64,000 bases of DNA, taken from positions 2,356,001 through 2,420,000 of the forward strand of contig NZ_QPER01000001.1 in assembly GCF_009455635.1 (NCBI RefSeq), written 5' to 3'. Below are positions 56,457 through 64,000 of the stretch, one piece after another (within the stretch, counting starts at the first letter, position 1; every line of letters begins with the position of its first letter). The translations under genes and the position numbers were made by a program. The DNA is from Paraburkholderia agricolaris (lineage in GTDB: Bacteria > Pseudomonadota > Gammaproteobacteria > Burkholderiales > Burkholderiaceae). The notes below the pieces were generated by a model that saw nothing but the letters and a program-made list of their open reading frames with translations, searched no databases and was not told the origin of the DNA.

Positions 56457-57455
56457 TCAGATCAGCTTGACGAGCTGCTTGCCGAAGTTCTTGCCCTTCA
56501 GCAAACCCATGAACGCCTCGGGCGCCGCATCGAGCCCTTGCGCGATGGTCTCGCGATATTGCAGTTTTTTCTGCGCGACCAGCGTGCCGAGCTGCTTGAG
56601 CGCTTCGGGCCACACCTCCATGTGCTCGCTGACGATAAAGCCCTGCACCAGCAGACGCTGCGTGAGCATCAGCGAGGGGTGCTTGAGCGGCAGCGGCTGG
56701 CCGTCGTAACCCGCGATAAACCCGCACAACGCGATGCGCCCAAAAGCGTTCATGCGCGCGAGCGTTACGTCGAGCACTTCGCCGCCGACGTTCTCGAAAT
56801 AGCCATCGACGCCGTCCGGCGTCACGGCCTTGAGCTCCTGATACAGGTTGCCGGCCTTGTAGTCGACGCAGGCGTCGAAGCCAAGCGTCTCGACCACGTA
56901 GCGGCACTTATCCGCGCCGCCTGCGATACCGACCGCACGTGCCCCGGCCAGCTTCGCCAGTTGGCCGACCACGCTGCCCACCGCGCCGCTTGCCGCGCTG
57001 ACCACCACGGTATCGCCCGCTTTCGGCGCGATGATCCGGTTCAGGCCATACCAGGCCGTTACGCCCGGCATGCCGACCGGGCCGAGATATGCCGACAGCG
57101 GCACGTGCGTGTCGTCGACTTTCTGCACCCCCGCGCCGTTCGAGGTGCCGTATTCCTGCCAGCCGAACATCGCGACCACCTTGTCGCCAACCGCGAATTT
57201 CGTATTCTTCGACTCGACCACCTCGCCCACCGTGCCGCCGATCATCACTTCGTTCAGCGGTTGCGGGGCTGCATACGACTTGCTGTCGTTCATGCGGCCG
57301 CGCATGTACGGATCGAGCGACAGAAAGTGATTGCGCACGCGGAATTCGCCGTCGGCAAGCGGCGCAAGCGGGGTTTCGACGAGCTTGAAGTTATCGGGCG
57401 TAACAGCACCTTGTGGGCGCGAAGCCAGCACGAGTTGACGGTTGATCTGGGGCAT
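56457..57455 (-). CDS. NADP-dependent MDR-family oxidoreductase (CurA/leukotriene-B4-dehydrogenase type)
   Basis: I start at 57455 (MPQINRQLVLASRPQG, 332 residues) because GGAG lies 9 bases upstream; an ATG at 57470 overlaps that signal. The zinc-free reductase pattern is clear: DPYMRGRMNDSKSYAAPQPL, GMPGVTAWYGLNRI and the NADP motif VSAASGAVGSVVGQLAKLAG. VGGEVLDVTLARMN and CGFIAGYDG follow. Relatives reduce activated double bonds such as those of curcumin. The substrate is unknown. Confidence 0.93.
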   Translation of the reverse strand: MPQINRQLVLASRPQGAVTPDNFKLVETPLAPLADGEFRVRNHFLSLDPYMRGRMNDSKSYAAPQPLNEVMIGGTVGEVVESKNTKFAVGDKVVAMFGWQEYGTSNGAGVQKVDDTHVPLSAYLGPVGMPGVTAWYGLNRIIAPKAGDTVVVSAASGAVGSVVGQLAKLAGARAVGIAGGADKCRYVVETLGFDACVDYKAGNLYQELKAVTPDGVDGYFENVGGEVLDVTLARMNAFGRIALCGFIAGYDGQPLPLKHPSLMLTQRLLVQGFIVSEHMEVWPEALKQLGTLVAQKKLQYRETIAQGLDAAPEAFMGLLKGKNFGKQLVKLI

Positions 57456-57568
57456 GACGATCGTCTCCATGGGTTACCGATGTGATCGGCGAGTGATTCG
57501 AACGAACGGTGTCTGCAATAACGGAATCCGGCGCGCAGCGTGCTCGATGCGCGCCATTCATCCGCTGA

Positions 57569-58054
57569 TTAGCTGTCGCTGGGACCGGGTTTCGCCGAAG
57601 GATCGCTGCGTAGACGCTGTTGCGTCACGTCGCGGCCCACGGCAAGACGCCGCATATATTTGAAGGTGCCGAGCGCCTTGGCGACGAAGTGACCCTCGCT
57701 ATCGCGGATCTCGCCTTCGCAATAGGCCATGGTGGTCGAGCGATGCAGCACGCGGCCGGTGGCGCGCAATTCGCCGCTGCCCGGTTGCATGAAGTTGACC
57801 TTCATCTCGACGGTGACCACGCCGATACCGTCGCCGGCCAGGCTGCGCGCGGCCATCGCGAGCGCGACGTCGGCAAGCGTCATGGTCACGCCGCCGTGCG
57901 CAACATCCCACGTGTTCATGTGGTCGTGCTGCAGCGGCAACACGATTTCGCTGACGCCGTCGGCAACCGATACGAGTTGCGCACCCAGCCGGTCGACGAA
58001 CGGGCTTTCGGGCAGCGACGCACCGCCCGGTTTAGATGAGGATGATTCGGTCAT
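57569..58054 (-). CDS. PaaI/YdiI-type hotdog thioesterase
   Basis: The 161-residue protein starts at 58054 (MTESSSSKPGG); an ATG at 58084 is the alternative and neither has a strong ribosome binding site. The hotdog helix and active-site region is HMNTWDVAHGGVTMTLADVA, followed by VEMKVNFMQPGSGELRATG. The family hydrolyses acyl- or aryl-CoA thioesters. Location among oxidoreductases and fad-type genes fits CoA-ester metabolism. Confidence 0.9.
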   Translation of the reverse strand: MTESSSSKPGGASLPESPFVDRLGAQLVSVADGVSEIVLPLQHDHMNTWDVAHGGVTMTLADVALAMAARSLAGDGIGVVTVEMKVNFMQPGSGELRATGRVLHRSTTMAYCEGEIRDSEGHFVAKALGTFKYMRRLAVGRDVTQQRLRSDPSAKPGPSDS

Positions 58055-58185
58055 TGCTGATTTCAGATTCCGTAATCGGCACATTCACGCGACGCGCGCA
58101 GTGCGCCTGGCGTGAAAATCCGCGGGTTTCGGGCTGCCCGGACGTGCGCTCGACGGCGCACGCGCGCAGCAGGAAATGATAACCG

Positions 58186-59670
58186 CTATGGCGTTCGTGC
58201 ATGCGCCGCCATCCGTGCCGCCAGCCGCCCCAGACTGCGCACCGCCTCGTCGGCCTGATCGAGATCCGTACTCGGGCAACTGAGGCGAATGAAATGATCG
58301 AAGCGCCCTGCGTTCGAAAACACCGTACCCGGCATTACGCGGATGCCTTCATCCAGCGCCGCTTCGAAAAAAGCGGAGGACGACACGTTACGCGGCAGTT
58401 CGATCCAGTAGAACATACCGCCGCCCGGCGGCGTGAAGCGCGTCCCTTCGGGGAACGATGCGGCGATCGCCGCGGCCATTCGTTCGCGCTGAATCCGCAA
58501 CCGGTCGCGCAAACGCCGCAAATGCCGCTCATACGCATTCGTTTCCAGAAATTCGGCCAGCACGACTTGCGACAGCTGCTCGTTATGGCGCGACTGCGTG
58601 AACTTCAGCATGCCGACGCGCCGATGCCAGCGTCCGCCATTGATCCAGCCGACTCGCATGCCGGGCGCGAGCGTTTTGTTGAACGACGTGCAGTGGATCA
58701 CCGTGCCGTCGGTGTCCCAGGACTTCAGCGATCTGGGCGGCTGAGCGGTGTCGACCAGTTCGCGATAGGGATCGTCTTCGATCAGCGCAATGCCGGCACG
58801 CGAGCACAGTTCGACGAGCCGCGCCTTGTGCGTGTCGGGCATGACGCTGCCGAGCGGATTCTGCAGATTCGGCACGACCACCACCGTCCTGATATCCGGA
58901 TGCGTTTGCAGCGCGAACGCCAGCGCTTCGACGGCGATGCCGGTGGTCGGGCTGGCCGGGATTTCGAGCGCCCGCAGGCCGAGGCTTTCGAGCACCTGCA
59001 GCAAGCCGAAGAAGCATGGCGATTCCACCGCGACCGTGTCGCCCGGCTGCGTCACGGCGCGCAAGGCCAGGTTCACGGCCTCGATGCCGCCGTGGGTCAT
59101 GATCACGTCGTCCGCGCCGATCTGAATGCCGACGTCGAGCGCGCGGCGCGCAATGATCGCGCGCAACTCGGGATCGCCCTGATCGTGGCCGGCCGTGGTC
59201 AGCAAGGTCGGCCGGCGGCGCAATGCGCGCAACGCGGCCTTTTGCAGGGCGTCCGTGGGGTAAAGATCGGGCGACGCAGTCGAGCCGCCGAGATTTAACG
59301 CGCCGGGATAGCGCTGGAATTTCGACACGATCGCCGAAATCGCCGAATGGATGCCGACGAACTGCGCGGCACCGAGGGCGGCCGCGAGATCCGGCTCGGT
59401 GGCGGCCGGCAACGTAGCCGCTTGCCGGGCGCGCACAAAGTAACCCGCGCGTGGCCGGGCCTCGATCAGCGCGTCGCGTTCCAGCGTGCGATAACTTTCG
59501 GTCGCCGTCGCGAGGCTCACGCCGTGCCGCTGCATGAACGCGCGCATCGATGGCATGCGGTCGCCGGGACGCAGCACACCGTTATCGATCGCACGGCGGT
59601 ATTGGTCGGCCAGTTGGCGGTAGAGGGGGCGGCCATCCGCGGGGCGGCCATCCGCAGGGCTGCCGTCCAT
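58186..59670 (-). CDS. MocR/PdxR-type regulator: GntR HTH fused to an aminotransferase domain
   Basis: I favour the ATG at 59670 (MDGSPADGRPADG, 494 residues) with GGAGGA about 9 bases upstream; ATGs at 59733 and 59715 are possible. The winged helix covers roughly residues 15–85 (PLYRQLADQYRRAIDNGVL and HGVSLATATESYRTLERDAL). The type I PLP domain includes HGGIEAVNLALRAV, VVVPNLQNPLGSVMPD and the PLP lysine in TSFNKTLAPGMRVGW. Such proteins sense PLP or amino compounds and often control a divergent gene; here the divergent gene encodes a DUF2917 protein. Confidence 0.93.
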   Translation of the reverse strand: MDGSPADGRPADGRPLYRQLADQYRRAIDNGVLRPGDRMPSMRAFMQRHGVSLATATESYRTLERDALIEARPRAGYFVRARQAATLPAATEPDLAAALGAAQFVGIHSAISAIVSKFQRYPGALNLGGSTASPDLYPTDALQKAALRALRRRPTLLTTAGHDQGDPELRAIIARRALDVGIQIGADDVIMTHGGIEAVNLALRAVTQPGDTVAVESPCFFGLLQVLESLGLRALEIPASPTTGIAVEALAFALQTHPDIRTVVVVPNLQNPLGSVMPDTHKARLVELCSRAGIALIEDDPYRELVDTAQPPRSLKSWDTDGTVIHCTSFNKTLAPGMRVGWINGGRWHRRVGMLKFTQSRHNEQLSQVVLAEFLETNAYERHLRRLRDRLRIQRERMAAAIAASFPEGTRFTPPGGGMFYWIELPRNVSSSAFFEAALDEGIRVMPGTVFSNAGRFDHFIRLSCPSTDLDQADEAVRSLGRLAARMAAHARTP

Positions 59671-59911
59671 GGGCTGTTCCTCCAGCGGTAAAACCGCTGC
59701 CGGCGCCTCGGGCATGGAAAGAGAAGAGTTCATGAACCGATGGTGCGGACAGTTCGTGCGCGGCGACAGATACACATCGGCCTGATTCCAACCGATACAG
59801 CACACTGAAATCTCGCTTTGTACCGGTTCACATAGTCCATTGCTGCGCCTGTTTTCACGTGGACGAACTCAATAAGCTGTGTGGCATGGAAACGGTTTAA
59901 AGGAGTCGGCC

Positions 59912-60289
59912 ATGCCCGCTGCAGCACCTCGCCCCGATTTGTCCCGCGATGCCACCACCTCCCGCGTCGCGGCCGGCCAGATGGCCGTACACAATCTGCG
60001 CGCACGCACCTCGATCGTGGCCGTCGAAGGCGATCTGCAACTCGACTTCCGCGATCACGCCCTCGCGTGGCTCGGCGACACCGTCCCGCTCACCTCGCTC
60101 ACGCTGCACGAAGGCGAACGCTATGTCACGCCACAGCGTGGCGTCGTAACGATCAGCACCACGTATGCGCGATCTGCGGTGTTCGTCGTCCAGCCGTGCC
60201 GCGCCGAAAACGAGTGGCTCAGTTACCTCGTTCAAGCCGTGCGCAATCTGGCGAGCCTCGTCAAAACGCGACTGCGGCGCGCCGCCTGA
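59912..60289 (+). CDS. DUF2917-like small protein
   Basis: The 125-residue protein starts at 59912, with AAAGGAG about 7 bases upstream. The middle is cupin-like: VEGDLQLDFRDHALAWLGD, then LTLHEGERYVTPQRGVVT, resembling DUF2917. It lies divergent from the MocR gene, 241 bases away, and so is a candidate target of it. It ends in a basic helix (LASLVKTRLRRAA). Function is unknown. Confidence 0.75.
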   Translation: MPAAAPRPDLSRDATTSRVAAGQMAVHNLRARTSIVAVEGDLQLDFRDHALAWLGDTVPLTSLTLHEGERYVTPQRGVVTISTTYARSAVFVVQPCRAENEWLSYLVQAVRNLASLVKTRLRRAA

Positions 60290-60340
60290 CACGTCCCTTC
60301 CAGCGAGTGACCGGGCCGCTCTGCCCGGCCACGCGCCTGA

Positions 60341-61519
60341 TCACACCACTTCGAACAAACCTGCCGCGCCCTGCCCGCCACCGATACACATCGTCACGAC
60401 GACCAGCTTCGCGCCGCGCCGCTTACCTTCGATCAACGCGTGGCCGGTCAGGCGCGCGCCCGACACGCCATACGGATGGCCAACCGCGATCGCGCCGCCG
60501 TTCACATTCAGACGGTCGTGCGGAATGCCGAGCTTGTCGGCGCAATACAGCACCTGCACCGCAAACGCTTCGTTCAGCTCCCAGAGGTCGATATCTTCGA
60601 CTTTCAGGCCGGCCTGCTTAAGCAGCTTCGGAACGGCGAACACCGGGCCGATGCCCATCTCGTCCGGCTCGCAACCGGCCACCGCGAAGCCGCGGAAAAT
60701 ACCGAGCGGTTGCAGACCTTCGCGCTCCGCAACTTTCGCGTTCATCACGACACAAGCCGACGCGCCGTCCGAGAACTGGCTCGCATTGCCTGCCGTGATC
60801 ACGCCGCCGGGCATCGCAGTGCGAATCTTCGACACACCTTCGAGCGTCGTGTCGGCACGAATGCCTTCGTCGGCGCTGACCGTCACTTCCTTCGTGAAGA
60901 GACGCCCGCTCGCTTTGTCGGCGACGCCGGCCAGCACCGTCAGCGGCACGATCTCGTCCTTGAACTTGCCGGCTTCGAGCGCGGCCGCGGCGCGCTGTTG
61001 CGAGCGCACCCCGTACTCGTCCTGACGTTCCTTCGAGATCGAGTAGCGCTTCGCGACGTTCTCGGCGGTCTGCAACATCGACCAGTAGATTTCCGGCTTG
61101 TTCTTGCTGAGCCAGCCTTCGGCCACCATGTGGCGATTCATCTCGTTCTGCACGCACGAGATCGACTCCACGCCACCCGCGACGAACACATCGCCCTCAC
61201 CGGCGATCACGCGTTGCGCGGCCAGCGCGATCGTCTGCAACCCGGACGAGCAGAAGCGGTTCACCGTCATGCCCGGCACGCTGACCGGCAAACCGGCGCG
61301 CAGCGCGATCTGGCGCGCGATGTTGGCGCCCGTCGCGCCTTCCGGATTCGCGCAGCCCATGATCACGTCTTCGATGCGCGCCGGGTCCAGCTTCGCGCGC
61401 TCGACGGCGGCCTGCGTCACATGGCCGCCGAGCGTCGCGCCGTGCGTCATGTTGAAACCGCCGCGCCATGATTTGGCGAGGCCCGTACGAGCGGTGGATA
61501 CGATTACGGCATCAGTCAT
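60341..61519 (-). CDS. Acetyl-CoA C-acyltransferase (thiolase)
   Basis: This 392-residue thiolase has the nucleophilic Cys in [17 protein letters not shown], the His in [17 protein letters not shown] and the second Cys in [17 protein letters not shown]. The first half holds [20 protein letters not shown]. It lies 233 bases after the FadB-like gene in the same direction, forming the last two steps of fatty-acid β-oxidation. Equivalent to FadA-type enzymes, although acetyl-CoA acetyltransferase cannot be excluded. Confidence 0.93.
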   Translation of the reverse strand: MTDAVIVSTARTGLAKSWRGGFNMTHGATLGGHVTQAAVERAKLDPARIEDVIMGCANPEGATGANIARQIALRAGLPVSVPGMTVNRFCSSGLQTIALAAQRVIAGEGDVFVAGGVESISCVQNEMNRHMVAEGWLSKNKPEIYWSMLQTAENVAKRYSISKERQDEYGVRSQQRAAAALEAGKFKDEIVPLTVLAGVADKASGRLFTKEVTVSADEGIRADTTLEGVSKIRTAMPGGVITAGNASQFSDGASACVVMNAKVAEREGLQPLGIFRGFAVAGCEPDEMGIGPVFAVPKLLKQAGLKVEDIDLWELNEAFAVQVLYCADKLGIPHDRLNVNGGAIAVGHPYGVSGARLTGHALIEGKRRGAKLVVVTMCIGGGQGAAGLFEVV

Positions 61520-61752
61520 GCATGTCTCCAGCTTCCAGATGTTGATGGTGGGCGCTCGCGGACCGCTTCATACACCGCGACGGCCCGCACTTCGGTGCGG
61601 CGCCGGTGGCGCGTCGTGCTGCACTCCGCTGCACGCTGCTGCATTCGCAAGGCCCATCGGCGTGATGGAGTCGAAGCGTCGGCGCTTACACGCCACGCAT
61701 TCCAGTATTCACCACGCCGCTCATTTCATTCACACGGTGATCGAACAAGCCT

Positions 61753-63837
61753 TCAGCCGTTGAACCCACGGCCCTTTGCCGCCAGTTCCGCGATGCTCGG
61801 CGCAAGTTGCCACGCGTCGCCATTCGGCCGCGACGCATAGCGGCGAATCGCACGCTCGACGTTGTAGAGGCCGACCGTATCCGCGTACAGCATCGGACCG
61901 CCGCGATAGAGCGGGAAGCCGTAGCCGGTCAGATAGACCATGTCGATATCCGACGCCTTCGAGGCAATGCCTTCCTCCAGAATCTTCGCGCCTTCATTGA
62001 CGAGCGCGAACACGAGGCGCTCGACGATTTCCTCGTCGCTGATCTTGCGGCGCTCGGCACTGGTTTCCTTCGAGAACGCTGCGATCATGTCGTCGACCAC
62101 TTTCGACGGATACGCAGTGCGGTCCCCCGCCTTGTAGTCGTACCAGCCGCCGCCGGTCTTCTGCCCGAAACGGCCGGTCTCGCACAGACGGTCGGCAATC
62201 TTCGAGTAGTGCATGTCAGGATGTTCCTGATAGCGACGCTTGCGAATCGCCCAGCCGATGTCGTTGCCGGCCAGATCGCTCATGCGGAACGGGCCCATCG
62301 CAAAGCCGAACTTCTCGATTGCCTTGTCCACCTGTGCGGGCAATGCGCCTTCTTCAAGCATGAAGAGCGCCTGGCGGATGTACTGCTCGATCATCCGGTT
62401 GCCGATGAAGCCGTCGCAGACGCCCGAGACCACCGCGGTCTTCCTGATCTTCTTGGCAAGTTTCATGACGGTGGCGAGCACGTCTTTCGCCGTGGCCTTG
62501 CCGCGCACCACTTCGAGCAGCTTCATCACGTTGGCCGGGCTGAAGAAGTGCATGCCGACCACGTCTTGCGGGCGCTTCGTGAAAGCGGCGATCTTGTCGA
62601 CATCCAGCGTCGACGTGTTCGACGCGAGGATCGCGCCGGGTTTCGCTACCTCGTCCAGACGCTTGAACACCTGCTCCTTGACGCCCAGTTCTTCGAACAC
62701 CGCTTCGACGATCAGGTCGGCGTTTTTCAGGTCGTCGTAGGAAAGTGTTGGCGTGATCAAAGCCATGCGCTGTTCCAGCGCTTCGGGCTTGAGCTTGCCC
62801 TTCTTGACGGTGGCTTCGTAGTTCTTGCGGATCGTGGCGAGACCGCGATCGAGTGCTTCCTGCTTCGTTTCCAGCAGCGTGACCGGAATGCCGGCGTTGA
62901 TGAAGTTCATCGCGATGCCGCCGCCCATCGTGCCGGCGCCGATCACGGCCACCTGCTTGATGTCGCGCACCGGCGTATCCGACGGCACATCGGGAATCTT
63001 GCTCGCCGCACGTTCGCCGAAGAACGCGTGACGCAGTGCGTGGCTTTCCGGCGTTTGCACGAGCGCGACGAAGCATTCGCGTTCGAACGCGAGGCCCTTG
63101 TCGAAACCGTTCTGCACGCCCGCTTCCACGGCGTCGATACACTTCAGCGGAGCCGGGAAATTCTTCGCCATCGCGGCAACCGTATTGCGCGCGAACTGGA
63201 TGAAACCGGCGGCATTCGGATGCTCGATCTTGCGGTCGCGCACCTTCGGATGCGGGCCGGCGTGTGCCCCGACCTTGCGGGCAAACGCGAGCGCCGCTTC
63301 AGCCAGATCGCCTTCCACGACCTGGTCGAACAGCCCCGAATCGGCCAGCTTCTCCGACATCACCGGTGCGCCGGAGACGATCATGTTGAGCGCGGCTTCA
63401 AGGCCAATTGCGCGCGGCAGACGCTGCGTGCCGCCCGCGCCCGGCAGGATGCCGAGCTTCACTTCCGGCAGCGCGATCTGCGCGCCAGGTGCGGCGATGC
63501 GGTAATGCGCGCCGAGCGCAAGTTCAAGGCCGCCGCCCATGGCGACGCTATGAATCGCGGCGACAACCGGCTTGGCGCTCCCCTCGACGGTCTTGATGAC
63601 CGTGTGGAGGGTCGGCTCCTGGGTCGCCTTCGGCGTGTTGAATTCGGTGATATCGGCGCCGCCCGAGAAGGCTTTGCCGGCGCCCGTCAGCACGATCGCC
63701 TTGATGGCCGGGTCGTTCTGCGCGCGCTCGATCCCTTCGACGATACCGGCTCGCGTCGAAAGGCCGAGGCCGTTTACGGGGGGATTGTTCAGCGTAATGA
63801 CGGCCACGCCGTCATGAGTTGTGTAGTCCACTGCCAT
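61753..63837 (-). CDS. FadB-like bifunctional enoyl-CoA hydratase / 3-hydroxyacyl-CoA dehydrogenase
   Basis: This 694-residue protein has an N-terminal crotonase domain (residues 1–190) with ITLNNPPVNGLGLSTRAGIV and the oxyanion-hole segment AIHSVAMGGGLELALGAHYR. The NAD-binding dehydrogenase domain begins VAVIGAGTMGGGIAMNFINA near 297, with HFFSPANVMKLLEVVRG and DGFIGNRMIEQYIRQALF following. Two dehydrogenase C-terminal repeats close the chain. It is the β-oxidation multifunctional enzyme of the peroxisomal MFE-1-like type. The upstream sequence to 64000 shows no other gene. Confidence 0.94.
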   Translation of the reverse strand: MAVDYTTHDGVAVITLNNPPVNGLGLSTRAGIVEGIERAQNDPAIKAIVLTGAGKAFSGGADITEFNTPKATQEPTLHTVIKTVEGSAKPVVAAIHSVAMGGGLELALGAHYRIAAPGAQIALPEVKLGILPGAGGTQRLPRAIGLEAALNMIVSGAPVMSEKLADSGLFDQVVEGDLAEAALAFARKVGAHAGPHPKVRDRKIEHPNAAGFIQFARNTVAAMAKNFPAPLKCIDAVEAGVQNGFDKGLAFERECFVALVQTPESHALRHAFFGERAASKIPDVPSDTPVRDIKQVAVIGAGTMGGGIAMNFINAGIPVTLLETKQEALDRGLATIRKNYEATVKKGKLKPEALEQRMALITPTLSYDDLKNADLIVEAVFEELGVKEQVFKRLDEVAKPGAILASNTSTLDVDKIAAFTKRPQDVVGMHFFSPANVMKLLEVVRGKATAKDVLATVMKLAKKIRKTAVVSGVCDGFIGNRMIEQYIRQALFMLEEGALPAQVDKAIEKFGFAMGPFRMSDLAGNDIGWAIRKRRYQEHPDMHYSKIADRLCETGRFGQKTGGGWYDYKAGDRTAYPSKVVDDMIAAFSKETSAERRKISDEEIVERLVFALVNEGAKILEEGIASKASDIDMVYLTGYGFPLYRGGPMLYADTVGLYNVERAIRRYASRPNGDAWQLAPSIAELAAKGRGFNG

Positions 63838-64000
63838 CTGCCTGCCTCCGTGCGATGAGGCGGCGCATGACGCGCCGCCCGTCCGGGTTATCGAGTCGAC
63901 TCATTGTCCGACTTTAGCGCCGATTCCCCGGGGTCAGCAGGCAGAATACACAAAAAAGCACGCTCGTTCAATTTATCGTTAGGCGGGGTTTCCCCTGGCA

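Noticed and set aside
61807..63858. Plus-strand frame of 683 codons opposite the FadB-like gene
   Set aside because: It mirrors the codons of a clear bifunctional enzyme and has no family features or ribosome binding site of its own.

Overview
The window is a high-GC β-proteobacterial chromosome segment, most likely Burkholderia sensu lato and probably Paraburkholderia. The main evidence is a complete cepacian-type exopolysaccharide locus in the bceA–K gene order, with bceN/O/Q/R-type genes beside it. A mltG–tmk–holB–tatD core block, a MocR-type regulator and a fadA/fadB-type β-oxidation pair fit the same assignment. No rRNA, tRNA, CRISPR array, origin or intact insertion sequence was seen.

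Layout. (1) 128–1321 is a membrane acyltransferase. (2) About 1481–10313, all on the minus strand, is an Rhs/YD-repeat locus. It holds a small secreted YD-repeat protein, one full-length Rhs protein with a Sec-type signal peptide, its toxin tip and immunity gene, and then a downstream series of displaced, progressively decayed Rhs tips. Each tip is followed by a different small immunity-like gene. Base composition falls in the distal part (about 1.3–4.3 kb). (3) 10472–20158 is the second part of the polysaccharide locus: a two-domain glycosyltransferase (bceR), a Wzx flippase (bceQ) and a secreted β-propeller protein on the minus strand; then, divergently, an acyltransferase (bceO), an SGNH esterase and GDP-mannose 4,6-dehydratase (bceN). 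(4) 20366–21920 holds a YdcH/DUF465 protein and a polyphosphate kinase 2. (5) 21966–35166, minus strand, is bceK–bceB, and bceA diverges at 35813 across a 646-bp AT-rich region.

Together bceA and bceN supply GDP-mannose and a GDP-deoxyhexose precursor, and bceC supplies UDP-glucuronate. BceB loads the first sugar phosphate onto undecaprenyl phosphate. BceG/H/J/K/R extend the repeat unit, acyltransferases decorate it, BceQ flips it, BceI polymerises it, and BceE/F with the phosphatase BceD export it and control chain length. The GDP-rhamnose-forming reductase (bceM) and a UGPase (bceT) are not in the window.

(6) 37.5–47.9 kb is accessory or stress-related: a transposase-derived protein, YCII, PsiF, a SYLF lipoprotein, a glycosyltransferase, a RecF/OLD-like ATPase, OtsA, an orphan Rap1a/Tai-like immunity protein and an ankyrin protein. 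(7) 47.9–53.4 kb is a housekeeping block: tatD, a GNAT acetyltransferase, holB, tmk, mltG and divergent ygfZ. (8) 53.4–63.8 kb is metabolic: an NRDE/TANGO2 protein, an HSL-type esterase, an SDR, an MDR reductase, a PaaI thioesterase, a MocR regulator, a DUF2917 protein, a thiolase and an FadB-like bifunctional enzyme.

The least explained part is the Rhs tip/immunity array inserted in the polysaccharide locus, especially the unassigned toxin tips and their unrecognised immunity partners.
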